Origin: Streptomyces sp. NRRL F-525
Lineage (GTDB): Bacteria; Actinomycetota; Actinomycetes; Streptomycetales; Streptomycetaceae
Length of the DNA stretch: 64,000 nucleotides
Direction of reading: 5' to 3'
NCBI RefSeq assembly: GCF_000716605.1
Contig: NZ_JNXE01000003.1
Span: 124,001 to 188,000 of the forward strand
The notes under the pieces were generated by a model that was not told the DNA's origin, made no database searches, and saw only the letters and a list, made by a program, of their open reading frames with translations. Shown here piece by piece: positions 9,386 through 18,166 of the stretch. Positions within the stretch are counted from its first letter, which is position 1. Each line of letters begins with the position of its first letter. A program made the translations under genes and the position numbers.

Positions 9386-12049
9386 GTGCGAAGAACCCGA
9401 ATTCTCACGGCCGTACTCGCCCTCGCCGCCGGGCTGTTGGCGGGTAGTCCGTCCGCCCTCGCCGCGAACGCACCCAGGGCGACGCTCGCGGCCGACACGT
9501 ACACATGGCACAACGCCCGGATCGACGGGGGCGGGTTCGTGCCCGGCATCGTCTTCAACCGGAAAGAGAAGAACCTCGCCTACGCCCGGACCGACATCGG
9601 CGGGGCCTATCGCTGGCAGGAGTCGACGAAGACCTGGACGCCGTTGCTGGACTCCGTCGGGTGGGACGAGTGGGGGCATACCGGGGTGGTGAGTCTGGCG
9701 TCGGACTCCGTCGACCCGGACAAGGTGTACGCGGCTGTCGGTACGTACACGAACAGTTGGGATCCGACGAACGGGGCCGTGCTCAGGTCCGGTGATCGGG
9801 GCGGGAGTTGGGAGAAGACCGACCTGCCGTTCAAGCTCGGTGGGAACATGCCGGGGCGCGGTATGGGTGAGCGGTTGGCCGTGGATCCCAACAAGGACAG
9901 CGTGTTGTATCTGGGGGCGCCGAGTGGGAAGGGGCTGTGGCGGTCCACGGACTCCGGGGTCACCTGGTCGCAGGTGACGAACTTCCCCAACGTCGGTAAC
10001 TACGTGCAGGATCCGACCGACACAAGCGGGTACGCCAACGACAACCAGGGCATCGTCTGGGTCACCTTCGACGAGTCGACGGGGACGGCCGGCAGCGCGA
10101 CGAAGACGATCTATGTCGGGGTGGCCGACCAGGCCAACGCCGTGTACCGGTCGACGGACGCGGGGGCCACCTGGTCGCGGGTGGCCGGGCAGCCCACCGG
10201 ATATCTGGCGCACAAGGGTGTACTGGATGCGGTCAACGGTTATCTGTACATCGCATACAGCGACAAGGGCGGCCCGTACGACGGCGGCAAGGGGCAGTTG
10301 TGGCGGTATGCCACCGCTACCGGCGCCTGGACCAACATCAGCCCCGTCGCCGAGGCCGACACCTACTACGGCTTCAGCGGGTTGACCGTCGACCGGCAGC
10401 ATCCCGGGACCGTGATGGCGACGGCGTACAGCTCCTGGTGGCCCGACACGCAGATCTTCCGCTCCACGGACAGCGGCGGCACCTGGACGAAGGCGTGGGA
10501 CTACACGTCGTATCCCAACCGTGCGAACCGCTACACCATGGACGTGTCGTCCTCGCCCTGGCTGACCTTCGGCGCGAACCCGTCGCCGCCCGAACAGGCC
10601 CCGAAACTGGGCTGGATGACCGAGTCGCTGGAGATCGACCCGTTCAACTCGAACCGGATGATGTACGGGACGGGGGCGACGCTCTACGGCACGGAGAACC
10701 TGACCAACTGGGACAGCGGCGGCCAGTTCACCGTGAAGCCGATGGTGCAGGGGCTGGAGGAGACGGCCGTCAACGACCTCGCCGCTCCCCCGTCCGGCGG
10801 GGCCCAACTCCTCAGCGCGCTGGGCGACATCGGCGGGTTCCGGCACACGGATCTGACCAAGGTCCCCTCGATGATGTTCACTTCGCCTTCGTTCACGACG
10901 ACCACCAGCCTCGACTTCGCGGAGGCCAACCCCAACACCGTGGTGCGGGTGGGCAATGTGGACTCGGGGGCGCACATCGCGTTCTCGACGGACAACGGCG
11001 CCAACTGGTTCGCGGGGACGGATCCCTCGGGCGTGAGCGGTGGGGGGACGGTGGCCGCGGCGGCCGACGGGAGTCGGTTCGTGTGGAGTCCGGCCGGTGC
11101 GGGTGTGCAGTACACGACGGGCTTCGGCTCGTCCTGGGCCGCGTCCAGCGGTATCCCGGCGGGCGCGATCGTTGAGTCGGACCGGGTGGACGCGAAGACC
11201 TTCTATGGCTTCAAGTCCGGGCATTTCTACGTCAGTTCGGACGGCGGGGCGACCTTCACCACGTCGGCGGCGACCGGTCTGCCCAGCGGTGACAGCGTGC
11301 GGTTCAAGGCGCTGCCCGGCACGAAGGGTGACGTGTGGCTGGCGGGCGGGGCGAGCGACGGGGCGTACGGGCTGTGGCACTCCGCAGACTCCGGTGCCGG
11401 CTTCACCAAGCTCGCGAACGTCGACCAGGCCGACACCATCGGCTTCGGCAAGGCGGCGACCGGTGCCTCGTACCAGACGCTCTACACCAGCGCGAAGATC
11501 GGCGGCGTACGCGGCGTCTTCCGCTCGACCGACAAGGGCGCGACCTGGACGCGGATCAACGACGACGCGCATCAATGGGGTTGGACGGGTGCGGCCATCA
11601 CCGGTGACCCGAGGGTGTACGGGCGGGTGTACGTGTCGACGAACGGGCGCGGGATCGTCTACGGCGACTCCTCCGCCGCCGGCGACGGAGGGAGCGGGGG
11701 TGGTGGCGGTACCGATCCGACGCCGACCGGCGCCTGCACGGTCACGTACAAGATCACGAACCAGTGGGCGGGCGGCTTCCAGGCCGACGTGCAGCTGACG
11801 AACACCGGCTCAACCGCCTGGAACGGCTGGGCACTTGGCTGGTCCTTCGCCGACGGGCAGCAGATCGGGCAGCTGTGGAACGCCGACTGGACCCAGTCGG
11901 GCGCGGCGGTGACGGCGAAGAACGTGAGCTGGAACGGCACGGTGGCGGCGGGGTCTTCGGTGGGGTTCGGGTTCACGGGGAGCTGGTCGGGGGTGAACTC
12001 GAAGCCGGGCGCGTTCAAGGTGGGCGATCAGAGCTGCGCGGTCGCCTGA
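9386..12049 (+). CDS. secreted GH74 xyloglucanase with C-terminal CBM2
   Basis: Secreted xyloglucan-specific hydrolase, 887 residues. Order: signal peptide (1 to about 27, ending ALAAN), GH74 tandem seven-bladed propellers (about 36-765, with repeated FRSTDSGGTW-type turns), a Gly-rich linker, and a CBM2 (about 782-887). The two catalytic Asp are D70 in ARTDIGGAY and D481 in LGDIGGF. I chose GTG 9386 over GTG 9371 because GAGAGG is spaced 7 bp before it and the signal peptide is then of normal length. The CBM2 is C-terminal here, unlike the other three cellulases. It follows GH48 on the same strand, separated by the repeat, so independent expression is possible. Confidence 0.94.
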   Translation: MRRTRILTAVLALAAGLLAGSPSALAANAPRATLAADTYTWHNARIDGGGFVPGIVFNRKEKNLAYARTDIGGAYRWQESTKTWTPLLDSVGWDEWGHTGVVSLASDSVDPDKVYAAVGTYTNSWDPTNGAVLRSGDRGGSWEKTDLPFKLGGNMPGRGMGERLAVDPNKDSVLYLGAPSGKGLWRSTDSGVTWSQVTNFPNVGNYVQDPTDTSGYANDNQGIVWVTFDESTGTAGSATKTIYVGVADQANAVYRSTDAGATWSRVAGQPTGYLAHKGVLDAVNGYLYIAYSDKGGPYDGGKGQLWRYATATGAWTNISPVAEADTYYGFSGLTVDRQHPGTVMATAYSSWWPDTQIFRSTDSGGTWTKAWDYTSYPNRANRYTMDVSSSPWLTFGANPSPPEQAPKLGWMTESLEIDPFNSNRMMYGTGATLYGTENLTNWDSGGQFTVKPMVQGLEETAVNDLAAPPSGGAQLLSALGDIGGFRHTDLTKVPSMMFTSPSFTTTTSLDFAEANPNTVVRVGNVDSGAHIAFSTDNGANWFAGTDPSGVSGGGTVAAAADGSRFVWSPAGAGVQYTTGFGSSWAASSGIPAGAIVESDRVDAKTFYGFKSGHFYVSSDGGATFTTSAATGLPSGDSVRFKALPGTKGDVWLAGGASDGAYGLWHSADSGAGFTKLANVDQADTIGFGKAATGASYQTLYTSAKIGGVRGVFRSTDKGATWTRINDDAHQWGWTGAAITGDPRVYGRVYVSTNGRGIVYGDSSAAGDGGSGGGGGTDPTPTGACTVTYKITNQWAGGFQADVQLTNTGSTAWNGWALGWSFADGQQIGQLWNADWTQSGAAVTAKNVSWNGTVAAGSSVGFGFTGSWSGVNSKPGAFKVGDQSCAVA

Positions 12050-12066
12050 ACACAGGGTGCTTGCCC

Positions 12067-13035
12067 TCAGTTGCCGCCTCCGGTAAGCAAGTTGCCGTAT
12101 CTCCTGGTCAGTTCGGCCACCGTGTGGGCGATGCGGTCGCGCAGTTCGGGCGGTGACAGGATCTCGATGTCGGTGCCCAGGCGCAGGAACTCGCCGTGCG
12201 CGTGCTCGACGGACTCGATCGGCACCGACATCAGGGTCCAACCGTCCTGCTCCGTCTGCCCGTTGACGGGCACCGCACGGGCGAGCGTCACCCCCGGCGC
12301 CAGCCGCACCACCGCCTCGTTCCGGTACAGGCGGTCGTGGAAGTCCCGTTGGTGGGCCGTCCAGTACGCGGCCAGGTCGAAGTCCTCCGGGCGGGTGAAC
12401 TCCTCGCCGGAGGCGGAGGGGGTGAGTTCGAGGATCTGGTCGACGCGGAAGGTACGCGGTCCGGGGCCGGCGACGACGTACCAGCGGCCCGCCTTCAGCA
12501 CGAGGCCGTACGGCTCCAGTCGGCGCTCCACGTCGGTCGGCTCGCGCCAGCGTCGGTATACGGCATACAGGACACGGTTGTTCCATACGGCATCGGCGAC
12601 TGTATGCAGGAACGGTGTCTCGTCGGCGTCCGCGTACCAGCCCGGCGCGTCCAGGTGGAACCGGCCGCTGATCCGGTCGGCGTGCTCCCTCAGCTCGGTC
12701 GGCAGAGCCGCGCGCACCTTCAGCTGGGCGGCGGCGAGCACCGGGCCGAGGCCCAGTTCGGCGGCCGGTCCCGGTGCGCCCGCGAGGAACAGGGCCTCAG
12801 CCTCGTCCGCGGAGAGACCGGTCAGGCGGGTGCGGTAGCCGTCGAGGAGGCGGTAGCCGCCGACGTGGCCCGCGTCGCCGTACAGCGGGACGCCCGCCGC
12901 GCTCAGGGCCTCGACGTCCCGGTAGACCGTGCGCACCGAGACCTCCAGTGCCTCGGCGAGCTGGGCGGCGGTCATCCGGCCGCGGGTCTGGAGCAGCAGG
13001 AGGATCGAGACGAGTCGGCTGGACTTCACTGACAC
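12067..13035 (-). CDS. HTH/WYL-domain transcriptional regulator (YafY family)
   Basis: DNA-binding regulator of 322 residues. A DeoR-like winged HTH occupies residues about 1-60 (LAEALEVSVRTVYRDVEAL is the recognition region). A WYL-type sensor domain follows (about 140-230, with RWYVVAG replacing the WYL triad) and then a C-terminal extension. Such proteins bind unknown small ligands or nucleic acid. It diverges from the two small genes at 13069 and 13545 with a 33-bp gap, so it very likely controls them and itself. It converges on GH74 with a 17-bp gap and no terminator hairpin. Confidence 0.9.
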   Translation of the reverse strand: MSVKSSRLVSILLLLQTRGRMTAAQLAEALEVSVRTVYRDVEALSAAGVPLYGDAGHVGGYRLLDGYRTRLTGLSADEAEALFLAGAPGPAAELGLGPVLAAAQLKVRAALPTELREHADRISGRFHLDAPGWYADADETPFLHTVADAVWNNRVLYAVYRRWREPTDVERRLEPYGLVLKAGRWYVVAGPGPRTFRVDQILELTPSASGEEFTRPEDFDLAAYWTAHQRDFHDRLYRNEAVVRLAPGVTLARAVPVNGQTEQDGWTLMSVPIESVEHAHGEFLRLGTDIEILSPPELRDRIAHTVAELTRRYGNLLTGGGN

Positions 13036-13068
13036 AGGATGTCAGTGAAGCCGTCCTAACGTCCCGCC

Positions 13069-13548
13069 ATGCCCTTCACGGAGAAACTGCTGACCGTGCC
13101 ACCGCCGATCGAGGTGGCCGGGCGGCACATCAAGCGCTACCACGTCACCGCCGACCCCGAGGGCATCGCACCCGAGGTGGAGGAGGCGGCGTACGCGATC
13201 CTGCCGGAGCTGCTGCCGGAGCCGGACGGCACTCCGCCGGCCACGTTCGTCGTGCTGCACCGGGGCGGTGACGACGGTGCCTACCTGAACGCGTACAGCT
13301 GGGTGTGGGACAACGTCCTGCACTTCCGGGGCGCGTCGGCGGGTCAGCCGGCGCTGGGCTGCCCGGACCTCGACCCGGCCCACTTCGTCACTCCCGACCT
13401 GCCGTGGATCGGCTGTGTCTGGGAGCTGCCGCCGATCCTGCACGAACGGGACGCCTGGGTACGGCACTTGCTCGCGCCCGAAGTGCCGGACCTCGACGCC
13501 TACTTGGCCGATTCCCTGCCCGCCGGAACCACGGGAGACCGCGCATGA
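13069..13548 (+). CDS. hypothetical protein next to WYL regulator
   Basis: Protein of 159 residues I do not recognise as a named family. It is acidic and soluble, with no signal peptide or membrane segment. Its Trp-rich middle (AYSWVWDNVLHF) and PWIGCVWELPPILHERDAW segment look like a small alpha/beta fold. It starts 33 bp from the divergent WYL regulator and overlaps the next gene by 4 bp (ATGA), so the pair is translationally coupled and probably the regulator's main target. Confidence 0.8.
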   Translation: MPFTEKLLTVPPPIEVAGRHIKRYHVTADPEGIAPEVEEAAYAILPELLPEPDGTPPATFVVLHRGGDDGAYLNAYSWVWDNVLHFRGASAGQPALGCPDLDPAHFVTPDLPWIGCVWELPPILHERDAWVRHLLAPEVPDLDAYLADSLPAGTTGDRA

Positions 13549-14012
13549 GCAGCCCGCACGACTTCGACTTCCTGCACGGCGCGTGGGAGGTCGCGAACCG
13601 CCGGCTCACCGACTTCCTCCAACCCGGCAGCGGCTGGGAGGAGTTCGCGGGCACGAGCCGTTGCCTGCCGTTCTTCGACGGCGCCGCCAACGTCGACGAG
13701 ATCGACATGCCGTACCTGGGGTCGAAGGGGCTGACCCTGCGGCTCTTCGACCAGGACACCCGACTGTGGTCCCTGAACTGGTCGTCGAGCGGCACGGGGA
13801 AGCTGTTCCCTCCGGTGACCGGGCGGTTCGAAGACGGCCGGGGCGAGTTCTACGGCGACGACACGCACGACGGGAAGGACGTGCGGGTGCGGTTCGTGTG
13901 GTCGGGGGTCTCCGCGAGCGGCGCCCGGTGGGAGCAGGCGTTCTCGGTGGACGACGGGGCGAACTGGGTGACCAACTGGACGATGGACTTCACCCGGCCG
14001 ACGGCTTCCTGA
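13545..14012 (+). CDS. hypothetical protein (DUF1579-like beta-sheet fold)
   Basis: Protein of 155 residues starting SSPHDFDFLHGAW. The FDFLHGAW / WNRRL-type opening and repeated WSLNWSSS, GEFYGDD, VRFVWSG and WEQAFSVDDG strands resemble calycin-like DUF1579 proteins, which are beta-barrels of unknown ligand. The start codon overlaps the stop of the upstream gene (ATGA). Its 3' end overlaps the convergent methyltransferase at 13990 by 23 bp. The family assignment is by pattern only. Confidence 0.8.
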   Translation: MSSPHDFDFLHGAWEVANRRLTDFLQPGSGWEEFAGTSRCLPFFDGAANVDEIDMPYLGSKGLTLRLFDQDTRLWSLNWSSSGTGKLFPPVTGRFEDGRGEFYGDDTHDGKDVRVRFVWSGVSASGARWEQAFSVDDGANWVTNWTMDFTRPTAS

Positions 14013-14739
14013 AGGCCAGGATCGTGAACTGGGGGTCGGCGCGCGGCCGTTCCTGGTCCGGCAGCGACTCCAGCTCCCCCGCGAACCGTTCGGTCAGCGG
14101 TTCGCCGGGTGGCAGCATCGTGAACCAGCCGCGTCGCAGGTCCGCCCTCGTGCTGCTGGGGCTGCGGCCCTGGCCGTGGCCCCGGAAGCGGGCGGTGCCC
14201 GCCGGGTGGAGGCCGTGTTCGGCGGCGTAGGTCCGGACGTGGTCGGCGCTGTCCTGGGCGGGGCGGCGTGGGCGGGGTGCCAGGACGGCGTCGATGTCGC
14301 TGCCGACGTCGTGGGCGGCGGCCTTGTCGACCGTCGTGATGTACACGCCGCCGGGGCGGAGCACCCGCGCGCACTCCGCGATGATCGCCCTGGCGTCCTG
14401 CGGGCCGTCCACCAGGTGCAGCAGCCATACGGTCGTCACCGTGTCGAACACCCCGTCCGGGAACGGGAGTCGGCGGCTGTCCGCGAGGACGATCGCACCG
14501 GGCAGCCGGGCTGCCGCCGTGCGGGTCATCGCGGGTGCGGCGTCGAGGCCCGTCACCCGGAGGCCGGGGCGGGCCGCGGCCAGGCGGCGGGTGACGATGC
14601 CGGTGCCGCAGGCCACGTCCAGGAGGGTCCGGGCGGTCTGCGGGACGAGGCCCAGTACCGCTTCGGCGGCCGCGGCGGCGCGGGGCTCACCGCCGCGGGT
14701 CGCGTCGTACGCGTCGGCTTCCTTGTCGTAGTCGAGCAC
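13990..14739 (-). CDS. class I SAM-dependent methyltransferase
   Basis: UbiE/COQ5-like methyltransferase, 249 residues. Motif I is LLDVACGTGIVTRRL (about 40-54), followed by VTGLDAAPAM, the post-I LADSRRLPFPDGVFD motif and VLRPGGVYITT. The start is ATG 14739 (MLDYDKEADAYD), the usual N-terminal helix of the family. The C-terminal half diverges and may bind the acceptor. Substrate unknown. Convergent with the DUF1579-like gene, overlapping by 23 bp; the pterin dehydratase gene beyond its 5' end is on the same strand. Confidence 0.87.
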   Translation of the reverse strand: MLDYDKEADAYDATRGGEPRAAAAAEAVLGLVPQTARTLLDVACGTGIVTRRLAAARPGLRVTGLDAAPAMTRTAAARLPGAIVLADSRRLPFPDGVFDTVTTVWLLHLVDGPQDARAIIAECARVLRPGGVYITTVDKAAAHDVGSDIDAVLAPRPRRPAQDSADHVRTYAAEHGLHPAGTARFRGHGQGRSPSSTRADLRRGWFTMLPPGEPLTERFAGELESLPDQERPRADPQFTILAFRKPSAG

Positions 14740-14785
14740 GCGCCTCTGCCCCCGTCTCTCCCCGTCTCCCCTCTTCGGCCTCCGC

Positions 14786-15091
14786 TCAGCTCGCGCCGTG
14801 TCCCGGGGCCAAGTCCTCGACCCTGCGCGCCAGTTGGAAGTCCAGCTCGGTGATCGCGCCGCCGACGCTGTGGGTGTTCACGGTGAGGGTGACGGTGTTG
14901 TAGCCGAGGGTCAGGTCGGAGTGGTGGTCGAGTTCCTCCTGGACCTGGGCGATGTGGACGACCATCGCGGTGGCCGCGAAGTGGGAGGCGAGGCGGTACG
15001 CGCGGGTGAGGCGGTCGGTGTCGACGGACCAGCCGGGGAGTTCCGCGAGGCGGTCCTCGATCTCCTTCTGCGACAGCGGGGCGACGGGCAT
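14786..15091 (-). CDS. 4a-hydroxytetrahydrobiopterin dehydratase (pterin carbinolamine dehydratase)
   Basis: Small dehydratase (101 residues, normal for PCD/DCoH) that recycles 4a-carbinolamine pterin after aromatic amino acid hydroxylation, or acts in molybdopterin-like pterin metabolism. The active-site pattern is present as EELDHHSDLTLGYN and the VNTHSVGGAIT motif; Ser replaces the usual Pro after the His pair. No aromatic amino acid hydroxylase is visible nearby. It sits 46 bp upstream of the methyltransferase on the same strand and may be co-transcribed with it. Confidence 0.9.
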   Translation of the reverse strand: MPVAPLSQKEIEDRLAELPGWSVDTDRLTRAYRLASHFAATAMVVHIAQVQEELDHHSDLTLGYNTVTLTVNTHSVGGAITELDFQLARRVEDLAPGHGAS

Positions 15092-15191
15092 GGCCGCGCT
15101 CCTTCCTCGAGGTCGGGTCTCTGTTCAGCGTGCCACAGGCCGCGCGCCCCGGGCAGGTGGTCGCGTCCCTGGTCAGACGGGTGCCCGGCGG

Positions 15192-16283
15192 TCAGCCCGG
15201 TACGCACTCCGCCGCGAGGTCGTCCGCGAGGACGGCGATCGTGGCGCGGCCCTCGACCTGCTGGACCCAGTCGTGCGGCAGGCCGTGGTCGCCGTAGCGG
15301 GCGCCGAGGAGGTTGCCGCAGATGGAGCCGGTGGAGTCGCTGTCGCCGGAGTGGTTGACGGCGAGGAGCAGCGCGGCCCGCACGTCGCTCGCCACGAGCG
15401 CGCTGTAGACGCCGATCGCCAGGGCCTCCTCCGCGACCCAGCCCGCGCCGAGAGTCTCGACCTTCTCGGCGGTGGGCGAGCCCTCGGCGGCCAGGTCGAG
15501 GGCCTGGTGGAGGGCGGCCGAGGTCTCCTCGTGGCCGGGGTGGCGCTCCAGGAGTCGTAGCGCGCGCAGGACCGAGCCTTCGAGGGAGTCCCCGGCGACC
15601 AGGTGCGCGACGATGGCGGCGAACGCGCCCGCCGCGTAGTAGCCGGTGGGGTGGCCGTGGGTGATCTGGGCGCCGCGGGCCGCCATCGCGAAGGCACCGT
15701 CGGCGGTGTCGACCAGGCCGAAGGGGGCCGAGCGCATCACCGTGCCGCAGCCCTTGGAGTCGGGGTTGACGCGGCCGGGCTTGCCGTCGAGGGGGAGCCA
15801 TGGGTCGGGCGCGTACATCTGGGCGACCCCGGACAGGCAGGCGTTGCCGGGGGCGCGGCGGGAGTACAGCCAGGGCTGGGCGAGCAGGCCGGACGTGGCG
15901 CTGTCGCCCGGGGCCGGCTTGGACTGGGTCTCCAGCCAGCGTTCGTACGCCTCGCGCAGCAGCGTGGACCAGGCGCCGCCGATGCCCTTCTCCCGTTCCC
16001 GCGCGTGGGCCGTGGTGAGCGCCTCGACGGTGAACAGGGTCATCTGGGTGTCGTCGCTGATCAGGCCCAGGGCGCCGTGCGCGCCGGGCGCGTACCCGGT
16101 CACCCCGCGCTGTCCGTGGCTCGCGCGGATGCGGTCGAGGGAGGCGAACTCGATCGGGTAGCCGAGGGCGTCGCCGACCGCGCCGCCGAGGAGGCAGCCG
16201 CGGACTCTGGACCGGTACATCGCCGTGGCCTCCCCCAGAGAGTTCCCGGCGGCCTGCCCGGAGGGGATCCTCGACTCGTTCAC
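15192..16283 (-). CDS. ADP-ribosylglycohydrolase family protein
   Basis: Predicted to remove ADP-ribose from modified proteins, nucleic acids or small molecules (DraG/ARH fold), 363 residues. The two Mg-binding motifs are GLISDDTQMTLF in the N-terminal half and HSGDSDSTGSICGNLLGA near the C-terminus; GGAVGDALG follows the start. I chose GTG 16283 because AAGGAG lies 7 bp upstream; the internal ATG at 16220 is the alternative and corresponds to the conserved core. It diverges from an XRE regulator with only 30 bp between starts, implying shared control. A matching ADP-ribosyltransferase is not visible in the window. Confidence 0.9.
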   Translation of the reverse strand: MNESRIPSGQAAGNSLGEATAMYRSRVRGCLLGGAVGDALGYPIEFASLDRIRASHGQRGVTGYAPGAHGALGLISDDTQMTLFTVEALTTAHAREREKGIGGAWSTLLREAYERWLETQSKPAPGDSATSGLLAQPWLYSRRAPGNACLSGVAQMYAPDPWLPLDGKPGRVNPDSKGCGTVMRSAPFGLVDTADGAFAMAARGAQITHGHPTGYYAAGAFAAIVAHLVAGDSLEGSVLRALRLLERHPGHEETSAALHQALDLAAEGSPTAEKVETLGAGWVAEEALAIGVYSALVASDVRAALLLAVNHSGDSDSTGSICGNLLGARYGDHGLPHDWVQQVEGRATIAVLADDLAAECVPG

Positions 16284-16313
16284 GTGCGTGCTCCTTCGAC
16301 TACGGTCGTGTGT

Positions 16314-17147
16314 ATGACCATTGTCCCGACCCGCACCGACGCCGCTGACGCCGCCCCGGCCGGCAGGGGTGTCGGCCCGCTGCTGCGTGCCTGGCGGGAG
16401 CGGCGGCGGGTCAGTCAGCTGGAGCTGGCGTTGCGGGCCGACTCCTCGGCGCGGCACATCAGCTTCGTCGAGACGGGGCGGTCGCGGCCGAGCGAGGAGA
16501 TGGTGCTGCGCCTCGCCGAGCACCTGGACGTGCCGGTGCGGGAGCGCAACTCCCTTCTCCTGGCGGCCGGTTACGCCCCGCGCTATCCGGAGACCCCGTT
16601 GGACGACCCGGCGTTGGACGCGTTGCGCGAGGGTCTGGAGCGGCTGATTCAGGGCTATGAGCCGTATCCCGCGCTGGTGGTCGACGCGACGTACACCGTC
16701 GTCGCGGCGAACCGGGGCATCACCATGCTCCTGGACGGCGTACCGGAGTTCCTCCTCCAACCCCCGCTCAACGCGATGCGGTTGACGCTCCACCCGCAGG
16801 GCATGGCACCGCGCATCCGGAATCTGCGTGAGTGGCGCGGGCATCTCCTCGCACAGATGGAACGGCAGATCGCGCTGCACCGCTCCGAGCCGCTGCGGGC
16901 GCTGTACGAGGAGGTCAGGGCGTACCCGGCGCCCGAGACGGCCGACGACGGAGCCGAACACCCCCCGCCCGTCCCGCACTTCGCGCTGCCGATGCGGATC
17001 GGGCACGACGGCCGGGTGCTGTCCTTCGTCTCCTCGATCGCCACGTTCAACACACCCATGGACGTGACGGTCTCGGAGCTGGCGATCGAGACCTTCCTCC
17101 CGGCCGACCCGGCGACCGCCAAGTACCTGCACGCGCTGGGAGACTGA
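16314..17147 (+). CDS. XRE-family regulator with MmyB-like ligand-binding domain
   Basis: Transcription regulator of 277 residues. The HTH_XRE domain is at about 18-75 (LLRAWRERRRVSQLELALRADSSARHISFVETG). A MmyB-like PAS-related domain follows (about 100-277, with LVVDATYTVVAANRG); in this family it is thought to bind a fatty acid or other small ligand. No Shine-Dalgarno sequence is seen before ATG 16314, so leaderless translation is possible. It diverges from the ADP-ribosylglycohydrolase with a 30-bp spacer containing a CGAC-TACG-GTCG inverted repeat, a candidate autoregulatory site. Confidence 0.88.
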   Translation: MTIVPTRTDAADAAPAGRGVGPLLRAWRERRRVSQLELALRADSSARHISFVETGRSRPSEEMVLRLAEHLDVPVRERNSLLLAAGYAPRYPETPLDDPALDALREGLERLIQGYEPYPALVVDATYTVVAANRGITMLLDGVPEFLLQPPLNAMRLTLHPQGMAPRIRNLREWRGHLLAQMERQIALHRSEPLRALYEEVRAYPAPETADDGAEHPPPVPHFALPMRIGHDGRVLSFVSSIATFNTPMDVTVSELAIETFLPADPATAKYLHALGD

Positions 17148-17233
17148 CGGATGATCACCTCCGAACCGCTGAGAGAGTGGCCGGAACATGGCACACTGCC
17201 CCCAGACTTCGGCGCGTATGGGGAGGCGTGGCT

Positions 17234-18097
17234 GTGAGTGAACGGCGGCCCGCGCCCACGGTGGGTCAAGTGGTGCTGGGCAGAAGGCTGCAGGAGCTGC
17301 GTGAGGCGGCCGGCATCAAGCGTGAGGAGGCCGCGCAGGTCCTGCGGGTGGCCCCGGCGACCGTACGGCGGATGGAGATGGCCGAGGTCGCGCTCAAAGT
17401 GCCGTACGTCCAGGTGCTGTTGACGACGTACGGGGTGTCCGAGGAGGAGACTGACGCGTTCGTCGCGCTCACCGAGGAGGCGAACCAGCCGGGCTGGTGG
17501 CAGCGGTTCCACGACGTGCTGCCGGAGTGGTTCAGCCTGTACGTGAGCCTGGAGGGCGCCGCCGGGCTGATCCGTTCGTACGAACCGCACTTCGTGCCCG
17601 GCCTGTTGCAGACCGAGGACTACGCGCGCGCCGTGCTGGAGGCCGGGACGATCGGGCAGACCGGTCCCGAGACCATCGAGCGGCATGTGTCGCTGCGGAT
17701 GGCGCGGCAGGGGCTGTTGGAACGGGACAATCCGCCGCACCTGTGGGTCATCATGGACGAGACCGTGCTGCGCCGGCCGGTGAGCATGCGCGGCGAGGTC
17801 ATGCGCGAACAGCTCGACAGACTCCTGGAGTTCGGCGAACGTGACCGGATCACGCTCCAGGTCGCCGAGTTCGAGAACGGTCCGCACCCGGGGACCTACG
17901 CCCCCTTCTCGCTGTTCCGTTTCACCGAACCGGAGCTGCCCGACATGGTGTTCACCGAGTACCTGACCGGCGCCCTGTACCTGGACTCCCGTACGGAGGT
18001 CTCCGCGCATCTGGAGGTCCTCGACCACATGACGGCGCACGCCGCGTCCGCACAGCGCACCAAGAAGATCCTGCGGGACTACCGCGAGACCTTCTGA
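17234..18097 (+). CDS. XRE-family regulator with DUF5753 domain
   Basis: Actinobacterial regulator of 287 residues: HTH_XRE (about 10-65, LGRRLQELREAAGIKREEAAQVL) followed by the DUF5753 sensor domain (about 95-280, starting YEPHFVPGLLQTEDYARA). Most Streptomyces copies are followed by a small DUF397 gene; here a PF04672 methyltransferase follows instead. GTG 17234 is chosen over GTG 17228 because GGGAGG is then 7 bp upstream. It lies 86 bp after the previous XRE gene on the same strand. Confidence 0.88.
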   Translation: MSERRPAPTVGQVVLGRRLQELREAAGIKREEAAQVLRVAPATVRRMEMAEVALKVPYVQVLLTTYGVSEEETDAFVALTEEANQPGWWQRFHDVLPEWFSLYVSLEGAAGLIRSYEPHFVPGLLQTEDYARAVLEAGTIGQTGPETIERHVSLRMARQGLLERDNPPHLWVIMDETVLRRPVSMRGEVMREQLDRLLEFGERDRITLQVAEFENGPHPGTYAPFSLFRFTEPELPDMVFTEYLTGALYLDSRTEVSAHLEVLDHMTAHAASAQRTKKILRDYRETF

Positions 18098-18166
18098 ACA
18101 CGTTCCGAGCACCTCCTGAGCACGGCCCGGGCACAAACACGCGAACTCCCGAGGAGACGACACCGC

